NCBI RefSeq assembly: GCF_000317225.1
Contig: NZ_AJLL01000017.1
Coordinates: 1-41,125 of the forward strand
DNA length: 41,125 nt
Source of the DNA: Fischerella thermalis PCC 7521
GTDB taxonomy: Bacteria; Cyanobacteriota; Cyanobacteriia; Cyanobacteriales; Nostocaceae
Direction: 5' to 3'
In this document: in pieces, positions 1 through 6,580 of the stretch
How positions within the stretch are numbered: position 1 is the stretch's first letter
Layout: each line of letters opens with the position of its first letter
Translations under genes and position numbers: made by a program
The notes under the pieces: model-generated
What the model was told of the DNA's origin: nothing
What the model saw: only the letters and a program-made list of their open reading frames with translations
Database searches by the model: none

Positions 1-67
1 AGAGGGGCTGGGGGTGAGGTAAAAATATATTGCATCCAATTGAAAATCGATATAAATTCTCTCTTAA

Positions 68-95
68 AATCCTCAGTCGTCTTACTGAGAGGATT
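68..95 (+). terminator. Probable terminator of an upstream plus-strand gene
   Basis: An imperfect inverted repeat (68-77 pairing with 84-95, with a 2-nt bulge and a 6-nt loop) is followed by the T-rich tail TATTTTATT. No gene starts before it in the window, so it would belong to a gene that ends left of position 1. That use is inferred from structure only. Confidence 0.45.
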
Positions 96-136
96 TATTT
101 TATTAATACGCGCCTACTTGCTTGCGTTAGTCTCTC

Positions 137-295
137 ATGTCCAAATTAAATATCAGCGATTTGCTGCCAAAATTACTCCAGGTATTGCTCAGTGCTGGTT
201 TGCTGGCTTTTTTAGTTAACCAATTACCCCAGATAAATTTACCTTTGTGGGTGGAGGCAAGTGCATATAAGAACGGAATCGTTCATTTCGGTTAA
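137..295 (+). CDS. Possible 52-aa single-TM small protein (weak)
   Basis: A short open frame from ATG 137 to TAA 293-295 encodes 52 residues. Residues 8-30 form one leucine-rich hydrophobic segment, followed by a short polar tail. I do not recognise the family. No clear Shine-Dalgarno sequence precedes it, and the flanks are repeat-rich gene-poor DNA. It may be a real membrane microprotein, the remains of a longer gene, or chance. Confidence 0.2.
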   Translation: MSKLNISDLLPKLLQVLLSAGLLAFLVNQLPQINLPLWVEASAYKNGIVHFG

Positions 296-571
296 GGATG
301 TTGTGGGAAGAATGACGATTGGGGGGAAACGCTGGGTGCGCTGGAAGGGATGCTTCCTCTTCTCTCATTTAAAAACTTGTAGGCTCTAACACATAAGCGA
401 TACGGCCTTTTGTAAAAATTGTATAAAAAAGATATTTCTACGAAAGCATAGGTATTTCAGCCTTTTTCATACCTGGCACTGTGACGAGGAATAATGATCA
501 AACAACTTGGCAGCAATTTTGAGGTCATAGCAATTAGCCATAACAAACTTTTCTGCGATTGCTTGAACTAT

Positions 572-690
572 CGCTATCGCTAAGGGTTTAAACCCTTAGC
601 TAATAGCGCAAGTCGTCTGAAGACGACTCAAATAAATCAAAAAGTCTGCTTAAGCAGACTTTCACTATAAGACTGCGATTTCAATCGCAG
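572..690. repeat. Cluster of four different short palindromes
   Basis: Four unrelated inverted repeats follow each other with 2-12 nt spacers: a perfect 22-bp palindrome at 579-600 (extended by CGCTAT/ATAGCG arms at 572-577 and 603-608); an 8-bp stem with a GA loop at 611-628; a perfect 22-bp palindrome at 641-662; and an 8-bp stem with a TC loop at 673-690. Such dispersed small palindromic elements are known from Nostoc-type genomes. No gene overlaps them. Confidence 0.85.
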
Positions 691-699
691 GCTTCTGTT

Positions 700-905
700 T
701 TTTCGATGAGTCTTTGATTCTCGTCGATGAGTCTTTGATTCTCGTTGATGAGTCTTTATATTCTCACCAACGAGTTTTTTATTCTCACCAACGAGTCTTT
801 TATTCTCACGCACGAGTCTTTCATACTCGCTGACGAGTTTTTGAACCTCATTAATGAGTTTTGAATACTCGCTGACGAGTCTTTGAACTTCACCAATGAG
901 TAAAT
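700..905 (-). pseudogene. 21-bp tandem repeat encoding coiled-coil heptads; broken gene remnant
   Basis: About ten degenerate copies of a 21-bp unit run through this segment. Read on the minus strand they translate to heptads of the type L-I/V-x-E-N-Q-R, for example RLVRENKRLVGENKKLVGE, with hydrophobic a/d positions as in a coiled coil. The frame opens after a TAA upstream but has no ATG. It is broken by one extra base near 755-760, after which the heptad pattern continues in another frame (RLIDENQRLI). This suggests a decayed coiled-coil gene or a repeat derived from one. A purely non-coding 21-bp repeat is the alternative. Confidence 0.45.
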
Positions 906-1021
906 TAGGTGCGTAACAATAATCTAATTACTGACTACTGAATTAATTAGCTTCGTAACCCACCATGATTTACGGTGGGTTATGCTGTCGCTAACACACC
1001 CTACCAAGCACGAACCAAAAA

Positions 1022-2302
1022 TTACAAAACTTCCCGTCCCAAATAGGGCTGTAGGACTTCCGGTATCTTCACCGTCCCATCCTCTTGTTGATAATTTTCC
1101 AAAATAGCCGCCATAGTTCGTCCCACAGCTAACCCAGAACCGTTAAGGGTATGAACTAACTGTGTTCCCTTCTTACCAGCTTCCTTAAAGCGAATATCAG
1201 CCCTTCGGGCTTGGTAATCGAGAAAATTAGAACAACTGGAAATTTCCCGGTATTTACCAGAAGAAGGAAGCCAAACTTCTAAATCATAGGTTTTGGCAGA
1301 ATGGAATCCTAAATCCCCAGTGCATAAATTAATGACTCGATAAGGCAACTTTAACGCTTGTAGAATAGCCTCGGCATCGCCGACTAATTTTTCTAACTCA
1401 TCAAAGGAAGTGCTAGGATGCACAAATTTCACCAATTCTACTTTATTAAATTGATGCAAGCGAATTAATCCCCGCATATCCCGTCCGTAACTCCCAGCCT
1501 CGCGCCGAAAACAGGGAGTGTAAGCACAGTGATAAATCGGCAAATCTTCAGCAGGGATAATTTCACCACGATAGAGGTTGGTTACTGGTACTTCTGCGGT
1601 GGGAATAAGCCACAAATCATCATCAGCACATTTGAAGCTTTCTTCCGCAAACTTGGGCAATTGACCGGTAGCTGTCAGCGAAGCACTATTAACTAAGAAT
1701 GGAGGAATGACTTCTAGATAACCTGCTGCTGTTTGGCGATCGAGCATAAAAGAAATTAATGCCCTCTCTAGTGCTGCACCAGCCCCAATTAACGTCACAA
1801 AGCGACTTTGGGCAACTTTCACAGCCCGTTCGACGTTGAGAATACCCAATTTTTCGCCAATTTCCCAGTGAGGCAAAATATTCGCATTGTGTGGAATGTA
1901 CTCATCACCCCAGCGCCGTACTTCCACGTTTTCTTCTTCATTTTTGCCTATGGGTGTAGAGTCACTAGGCAAATTAGGAAGTGCAAGTACCAGTTCTTGA
2001 ATTTTGGCTATGATTTCTTTTTCTTGGGGTTCCAGTTCGCTTAAGGTGGCTTTCAGAGAGTTACCTTCATCCCGCAAGGTTTGAATTTCTGGGTCTTGAG
2101 GATTTATACCAGATTTAATCTTTTGCCCAACTAGCTTACCAATTTCGTTACTACGTGCCTGGAGTTGACTACGTTTGACCTCCAATTCACGTTGTTGTTT
2201 ATTTAAATCTACTATCGGCTGAATATCATAGTTACCGCCACGAGTATTCAACCTTTCTTGTACGAATTGCGGATTTTCCCGTATTTGCTTAATATCCAGC
2301 AC
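1022..2302 (-). CDS. serS: Seryl-tRNA synthetase
   Basis: This cytoplasmic class II enzyme charges tRNA-Ser (and tRNA-Sec where present) with serine. The 426-aa product has normal family length. Residues 1-110 are the charged helical hairpin (coiled-coil tRNA-binding arm) and the rest is the catalytic domain. TAEVP (235-239) is the serine-binding TxE loop, motif 2 lies at about 262-290 ([16 protein letters not shown]), and motif 3 at 388-401 ([14 protein letters not shown]). The start at 2302 is an ATG that gives the conserved MLDIKxIR N-terminus. It is monocistronic as far as can be seen: 266 bp of non-coding DNA separate it from the next minus-strand gene upstream. Confidence 0.97.
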   Translation of the reverse strand: MLDIKQIRENPQFVQERLNTRGGNYDIQPIVDLNKQQRELEVKRSQLQARSNEIGKLVGQKIKSGINPQDPEIQTLRDEGNSLKATLSELEPQEKEIIAKIQELVLALPNLPSDSTPIGKNEEENVEVRRWGDEYIPHNANILPHWEIGEKLGILNVERAVKVAQSRFVTLIGAGAALERALISFMLDRQTAAGYLEVIPPFLVNSASLTATGQLPKFAEESFKCADDDLWLIPTAEVPVTNLYRGEIIPAEDLPIYHCAYTPCFRREAGSYGRDMRGLIRLHQFNKVELVKFVHPSTSFDELEKLVGDAEAILQALKLPYRVINLCTGDLGFHSAKTYDLEVWLPSSGKYREISSCSNFLDYQARRADIRFKEAGKKGTQLVHTLNGSGLAVGRTMAAILENYQQEDGTVKIPEVLQPYLGREVL

Positions 2303-2568
2303 AGATTTTTCTCAGTTTCTAGTATTAGAAGGCATGAGGCAAAAGGCAGAAGAAAGGAGCATTTATTCTTAGCTGTTTACTCTTGACTTTTGACTAATGC
2401 CAAAATTTTGCCCCAGCTTTATCGCCAGGGCTATCACACTGCAATTTATTTTAGGCATTTCCAAGGTTATTTTCCAAATATTTATGATGTTTATCTGACC
2501 AATAGTCTGAATATTTGATTATTGCGATCGCTTTTTTATCACTTAGTTATAGAAATTATTATAGTTAT

Positions 2569-2793
2569 TTAAGATTGTCCTTCTTGTTGGTTTTCTCTAG
2601 CCTGGCTGAAACGCTCTTCTGGAGTACCAGCAGGGGAAGGTAGCCAGTATGCCAGCACAGTGCTTAAACCAGTCCAATAAAGTGTCTGATTTTCTTTAGT
2701 TTTATCGTTGACCAGCTGGAAAGTACAAAGACCAATCATCACTGTACTGAAAAGGAACTGTATTCCGAATCTCCAAGTTTGTAATTCTCTCAT
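2569..2793 (-). CDS. Small membrane protein, 74 aa, uncharacterised
   Basis: The 74-aa product has a hydrophobic segment at about residues 9-28, a second weaker one at about 38-53 (LYWTGLSTVLAYWLPS), and a polar Glu/Gln-rich tail. This predicts a two-helix membrane microprotein, with the charged C-terminus likely in the cytoplasm. I recognise no named family; short proteins of this shape are common hypotheticals in Nostocales. It is flanked by serS and the DUF3611 gene on the same strand, but the gaps (over 250 bp each) argue against an operon. Composition matches its neighbours, so it is probably a real gene. Confidence 0.6.
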   Translation of the reverse strand: MRELQTWRFGIQFLFSTVMIGLCTFQLVNDKTKENQTLYWTGLSTVLAYWLPSPAGTPEERFSQARENQQEGQS

Positions 2794-2927
2794 CGTGTTA
2801 GACCTCCAAGCACCTTTATCACTTTATTTACTCAATTCGTATCACTCGTTAGTTAGATTTTGATGTCAGAAACATGTATTAGTCTCCACTCTCCAGAAGG
2901 ATGATTCCGGAAAAGAGTCATTTGTTA

Positions 2928-2999
2928 TTTGTTGGTGGTTCGTTGTTGGTTGGTAGTTAGTGGTTAGTGGTTAGTAGTTGGTAGTTGATGGTTGTTGAT
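2928..2999. repeat. Degenerate heptamer short tandem repeats (TTGGTAG/TTAGTGG type)
   Basis: About ten near-copies of 7-mers such as TTGGTGG, TTAGTGG and TTAGTAG sit in the gap downstream of the DUF3611 gene. The same repeat family recurs at six or more places in the window. Short heptameric tandem repeats (STRR) are a known feature of heterocystous cyanobacterial genomes. Confidence 0.8.
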
Positions 3000-3055
3000 A
3001 ATTTCCAATGCCCAATTCCCACCCCTCACACTCCCCCATTACCCCTAATCCCCAC

Positions 3056-3634
3056 CTAACGCGTAATACGATTAAGTAGCCAAATTGACCCTACAAGTCC
3101 GGCAAAGTGAGCAGAGACTGTATTGGTATTTGCTTGCACTACAAGCATATCTAGACCACTGATGATGCGGTTGGGGTCAAATAATTGTGTAGTAATTGCT
3201 TGGGGAGATATAGACCTTGCTACCAGAGTACCAACAATCGCCTGCGCTCCTAACAGAGTCAACAACATTCCGACTAAATTCACTAATAGCCCAAACCGTA
3301 AGACTTGGACTGTTTCTAATTTGCTAGGGTGATTGTTAGGATTAGAAGATAATAGTTGTCTACCAATCCGGGTATAACGGAAAGCTAAATATACACCCAC
3401 ACCCAGGGTAACTAGTCCACAAATCGCCAGGAATATACCAAACCCACTGCCTGGGTTATTACTAGGGCTACCAGGTCTTTGGCTGAAAATACCAAATAGT
3501 AGCACAATAATTGTAGAAACTACACCTAGTACTAGCTGAATCCAAAAGCTAATCCAACCAACGAGGCGAAAGGTTTTAGCAATTTCCTGACGGCGAGAAG
3601 AAGATGATTGGGAGTCCACTGACATACTGATCAC
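3056..3634 (-). CDS. DUF3611 family membrane protein (Tic21/PIC1-like)
   Basis: The 192-aa product has a short polar N-terminus with a serine run, then four predicted membrane helices at about 26-48, 66-86, 111-133 and 170-188. Phrases such as KTFRLVGWISFWIQL and the loop containing the DPNRIISGLDMLVVQANTNT region are typical of DUF3611 (PF12263). That family is shared by cyanobacteria and the chloroplast inner-envelope protein Tic21/PIC1, for which roles in protein import or iron transport have been proposed; the cyanobacterial role is not settled. The start is the ATG at 3634, though M4 (MSVDSQ) is an equally plausible start. It appears monocistronic. Confidence 0.8.
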   Translation of the reverse strand: MISMSVDSQSSSSRRQEIAKTFRLVGWISFWIQLVLGVVSTIIVLLFGIFSQRPGSPSNNPGSGFGIFLAICGLVTLGVGVYLAFRYTRIGRQLLSSNPNNHPSKLETVQVLRFGLLVNLVGMLLTLLGAQAIVGTLVARSISPQAITTQLFDPNRIISGLDMLVVQANTNTVSAHFAGLVGSIWLLNRITR

Positions 3635-4014
3635 CTATGTGCTGGGGGGGCTTGATAGATTAACTATGACACTTAATACCATTTTGGATTTTAGATTTTG
3701 GATTGGTAAATTTTGACTGGATAAGCTTTGGTGTTATCCATCATTCCCAATCATTTTCCCAATGGGTACAACAATAGTCTTTAAGTATTCCAAGTCTAAA
3801 AATTCAGTAGACTATGCTGGCTTGAATGTGTCAAGAGGTGCAGGGATTAGATAGATAAATGTTAGCTTATGCTTTGTATTTTAAAGATTTACACTGGTGC
3901 GATCGCTGTAAAAAAAGTGTTTATTAAGTTTTACAGAAAAATTTGCAATTTACCTTTAAAATTGCTAAGGCAACAATTTATGCTTAAACAGTCCTCACAC
4001 GCTCGGCATCACTA

Positions 4015-4095
4015 AACACAAAGACAATGGTCAAACTGTTGTCTGTTTGCTCCTCACCACACTGCCTAGAGCTTGGGGCAGGAGTGCATTTTTTG
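4015..4095 (+). ncRNA. Candidate Yfr1-like small RNA
   Basis: A 5' hairpin (AGACAA 4022-4027 with TTGTCT 4039-4044) is followed by the unpaired pyrimidine-rich stretch CTCCTCACCACAC (4050-4062), then a second hairpin (CTGCC 4062-4066 with GGCAG 4077-4081, extendable by CAC/GTG) and six T (4089-4094). This order resembles the cyanobacterial sRNA Yfr1, whose hallmark is an unpaired ACUCCUCACAC between two hairpins. Here the core differs slightly (GCTCCTCACCACAC), so the assignment is a resemblance from memory and not a search result. It sits about 230 bp upstream of the PadR gene in a long non-coding gap. Confidence 0.45.
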
Positions 4096-4222
4096 CACCT
4101 CTAAAGCTGGCGCATTGATAAGGTGCTGTCACTGGAATTTATTTCCGGTGCATGAAGTGCCATTCCCACAATTAAAAACTTGGGTTAATGATTTTATTGT
4201 GTGCGCTTGCCAATCCAGCCTA

Positions 4223-4270
4223 AGTAGCGTTATATACTTACCCAGATAGGGAGTAGCACTATATACTCAC
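4223..4270 (+). promoter_or_regulatory. Pair of 19-bp direct repeats upstream of padR, possible operator
   Basis: AGTAGCGTTATATACTTAC (4223-4241) is repeated as AGTAGCACTATATACTCAC (4252-4270), with 16 of 19 bases identical and starts 29 bp apart (close to three helical turns). They end 55 bp before the padR ATG and contain TATATAC, which could also be part of a -10 region. PadR proteins commonly repress their own promoters, so an autoregulatory operator is a reasonable inference, though the repeats are direct and not the classical palindrome. Confidence 0.35.
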
Positions 4271-4325
4271 AAAAGGGATTGTAGGCTCGACCCTTGGGCA
4301 TTGTTTTAGCCATTCTTCACTAACC

Positions 4326-4673
4326 ATGAAACTTGAGGATATATATCAATTCTTTGAGAATCCTCCGCCAACTTACCTTTGTCAAGAACTAGCAGTTTGT
4401 TATATCTTGTACGTTTTATTACAAGGGGAGTCTTACGGAACCGAGTTAATCCAACGCTTAGAAACTGAATACCCCACCTATCGTCTTTCGGACACCGTAC
4501 TTTACAGTGCGATTAAGTTTCTCGAAGACTACAAAGCCATTACAGGGTATTGGAAAAAACTCGAAGGACGCGGACGTCCCCGGCGGATGTACCAAGTTTC
4601 TTCAGAGTGGATTCCACAAGCACAGGATTTAGCACGTCTTTGGCAACAGTACATTAATGGGAGGACAAATTAA
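4326..4673 (+). CDS. PadR family transcriptional regulator
   Basis: This 115-aa cytoplasmic DNA-binding protein is a winged helix of the PadR type at about residues 18-100. CQELAVCYILYVLLQGESYGTELI is the first helix region, LSDTVLYSAIKFLEDYKAI the recognition helix region, and KLEGRGRPRRMYQVS the wing with its typical G-R-P-R-xx-Y. It lacks a long C-terminal dimerisation helix, so it is of the short subfamily. The next gene (CCB-type) starts 54 bp downstream on the same strand, and the pair are likely co-transcribed. The ligand and targets cannot be read from the sequence; autoregulation through the direct repeats upstream is possible. Confidence 0.85.
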   Translation: MKLEDIYQFFENPPPTYLCQELAVCYILYVLLQGESYGTELIQRLETEYPTYRLSDTVLYSAIKFLEDYKAITGYWKKLEGRGRPRRMYQVSSEWIPQAQDLARLWQQYINGRTN

Positions 4674-4727
4674 CGAATAATTGATAATGAATAAGTCCCC
4701 TCCAATCAAGCAGTAAAAACTCACTAT

Positions 4728-5258
4728 ATGGATACCGCAATTCTGCCATCCACGTTGTTGCTCACTTTTCTTTTATCGGTCGGATTATTTTTCTTTGTTC
4801 GTGCCTCTACTAAAGACCGTACTGAAGTTGCACAACTGGTATCTGAGCAAGACGAAGCTACTTTCATGTCTCAATTAAGGGAGTATTTCCGAGCTAGGTC
4901 TTACCGAGTGGCAGCGGTAGACCCAGAACAAAACCAAGTTATGTTTGAAGGCAATGTTCGTCCCAGTTGGTTTTTAGCAGTATTTTTGACTATGCTAAGT
5001 GCTACTGGTATTCTTTGTCTATCACTGGTTTTGTCACAGCTTTTCCCTAACCTAAGTAGTTTTTTTATCGGGATGGTATTGCTATCTCCTCTCAGTGGGA
5101 TTTTCTACTGGAAAAAAGCCGGAAAGCTTGAGAAGGTGTCGCTGAAGGTGGAACAAACCCAGAGCGAATCACCATCCTCAAGTCGAATTACTGTAACCGC
5201 CCATCGAGATGAACTGATTGAGTTAAAAAGGGTATTAAAGCTAAAGTCTGCTGAATAG
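4728..5258 (+). CDS. Cofactor assembly of complex C subunit B-like protein (CCB2/CCB4 family)
   Basis: The 176-aa product begins with a hydrophobic helix (about 8-24, LLLTFLLSVGLFFF) followed at once by VRASTKDRTEVAQL, a signature I associate with the CCB2/CCB4 family. A soluble segment (30-78) follows, then two membrane helices (80-104 and 109-127) and a polar tail. In plants and algae, CCB proteins attach haem ci to cytochrome b6 on the stromal face of thylakoids; cyanobacterial homologues are assigned the same role by homology. It follows padR by 54 bp, suggesting one transcript. The family call is by pattern recognition and has moderate certainty. Confidence 0.65.
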   Translation: MDTAILPSTLLLTFLLSVGLFFFVRASTKDRTEVAQLVSEQDEATFMSQLREYFRARSYRVAAVDPEQNQVMFEGNVRPSWFLAVFLTMLSATGILCLSLVLSQLFPNLSSFFIGMVLLSPLSGIFYWKKAGKLEKVSLKVEQTQSESPSSSRITVTAHRDELIELKRVLKLKSAE

Positions 5259-5403
5259 CCACCAAGATACGATCACCAATGATTTCTTGATAGTACAAGC
5301 CGCCTGATTGATCTGCGGAATCAATCCAAAATGGTTTTACTATCTTCAAATCACTATCACTAAATGCAGATTTGTCGGAAATGGAAACAAAAAATACAAC
5401 TAA

Positions 5404-5573
5404 TGTCGATCAAAGACTATTCTCCACAAGAATTAAAATTCCTGTGGAGAGTAGGTTATATTTTGTTTGACAAAGCGGCTTGGCAAATTGTACAAAGACT
5501 AATTGGTGGTTTGCCTTCCACCAGAGAACTTGCTCCTAAGCACGTCGTTCATATGATACGAACTCTTTGCTGA
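5404..5573 (+). CDS. Small hypothetical protein, 55 aa
   Basis: An ATG at 5404 opens a frame giving MSIKDYSPQELKFLWRVGYI and continuing for 55 residues to TGA. An in-frame ATG at 5364 would add 14 basic residues that look less protein-like. The sequence is amphipathic, with aromatic and basic residues and no clear membrane helix or signal peptide. I do not recognise it. It is isolated between the CCB-type gene and the convergent gene ending at 5802. Composition is compatible with coding, but it could be a chance frame. Confidence 0.35.
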
Positions 5574-5801
5574 GGGAGGAGTCGCTACATTCGCGTTTTT
5601 TGTACATCTTTGTCATCCAAACCTCATCCTGCAAACACAATGGTTTGGCAGGATTTGATTAATCTTATCCAGACCGCTAAATTTGACTGGCAAATTAGCT
5701 GAAAACTAAAAAAAATTAAATTTTTATATATCTTTAGCATTTTGCCAGTTAATAATTGTCAGAAGCCACAATCACTACCTAACTAAATCGCCTTAGATGT
5801 T

Positions 5802-6179
5802 TCAGCGACTTACCAATGCCATCGGTTCTGGGACAGCAGAAGGTTCTAAGGTTCTCAGACTGGGGAATAGAAAATGATTCTCTTCTACATACTGAGCGCC
5901 AAATAGCCCCTTTTCAGCCCAAAAGTATCTATCTGTTGTATGTTCGTTACGCTTTACGAGCAGCAAAGCGGGTGGCAAGATCCCTTCAGCTTGAATAAAT
6001 TTTCTGGCTGCTGTCACAGGTTTATCTTCGCCGCTTTCAATGCTATATTGGGGCACATGCTCTAAGATACGCCGTCCTTCTTGCCGACGACGGCTCTTCC
6101 GCTTTCGTCTCCTTGCCAACCTTTTTTCCTCCTCTTCAAAGCTACAGATTGTAGTTATAGCTACAAAATCCGTCGTCAT
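5802..6179 (-). CDS. Conserved-looking hypothetical protein with Arg/Lys-rich N-terminal region, 125 aa
   Basis: Residues 13-38 hold an acidic run (EEEE) followed by a strongly basic stretch (RLARRRKRKSRRRQEGRR). The remainder is a compact mixed region with ILPPALLLVKRN, RYFWAEKGLFGAQY and ENHFLFPSLRTL. There is no signal peptide or membrane helix. The basic stretch could bind nucleic acid or acidic lipids, but this is only an inference from charge. I cannot assign a family. It is transcribed divergently from the Hik2-like kinase gene (start 6581), with a 400-bp repeat-rich gap between them. Confidence 0.65.
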   Translation of the reverse strand: MTTDFVAITTICSFEEEEKRLARRRKRKSRRRQEGRRILEHVPQYSIESGEDKPVTAARKFIQAEGILPPALLLVKRNEHTTDRYFWAEKGLFGAQYVEENHFLFPSLRTLEPSAVPEPMALVSR

Positions 6180-6284
6180 TATAAAAGTTCTAGTTCAAAA
6201 GATCAACAGTTTTTAAACTTTTGATACAAGAAAGATAATTTCTCTTAACGTAGATAAATAAGTTTGGTAAGTATTATGAACAGG

Positions 6285-6385
6285 GTTGGTGGTTGTTTGT
6301 TAGTAGTTAGTGGTTAGTGGTTGGTGTAGAGACGCGAGGAACATCACCTCTGTACATTAGTAGTTAGGGGTTGGTAGTTGGTTAT
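6285..6385. repeat. Heptamer STRR interrupted by a TGTAGAGAC-type element
   Basis: TTAGTGG/TTGGTGG-like heptamers (6285-6328 and 6358-6382) flank a short segment beginning TGTAGAGACGCG and ending CTCTGTACA (about 6326-6357). The inner segment looks like a decayed copy of the inverted-repeat family also seen at 9711-9741. Its position inside a heptamer tract suggests that it inserted there. Confidence 0.6.
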
Positions 6386-6410
6386 TTCTAAAGCCCCATA
6401 CTTCATACCT

Positions 6411-6480
6411 TCTGCCCTCTGCCTTCTGCCCTCTGCCTTCTGCCTTCTGCCTTCTGCCTTCTGCCCTCTGCCTTCTGCCT
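6411..6480. repeat. Ten perfect tandem copies of TCTGCCY
   Basis: Exactly ten consecutive 7-mers, seven TCTGCCT and three TCTGCCC, occupy 70 bp about 100 bp upstream of the Hik2-like gene. They form a classical short tandem repeated repeat of Nostoc-type genomes. The copy number could vary between strains. Confidence 0.95.
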
Positions 6481-6580
6481 TCGGATTAATGCATTAGTTG
6501 CAAAATATAGTTAAGCTTTGTTACATATAGAACTCACACTTTTTCCTTATTTTGTCCCAATTCTGAGCAAGATCTGAAAA

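Larger units (their letters stand above)
3635..4325. other. Long intergenic region without a protein gene
   Basis: No convincing reading frame lies between the divergent DUF3611 and padR genes. The region holds a HIP1 site near 3899, the candidate sRNA at 4015-4095, a 7-bp hairpin at 4131-4149 (ACTGGAA/TTCCGGT with one G-U pair), and direct repeats just before padR. Confidence 0.6.

Noticed and set aside
1808-2044. Plus-strand open frame inside serS
   Set aside because: It lies wholly antisense to the well-conserved seryl-tRNA synthetase and has no protein-like features of its own.
2928-2999. Possible CRISPR array in the GTTAGTGG repeats
   Set aside because: The units are contiguous heptamers without unique spacers, and no cas gene is present.
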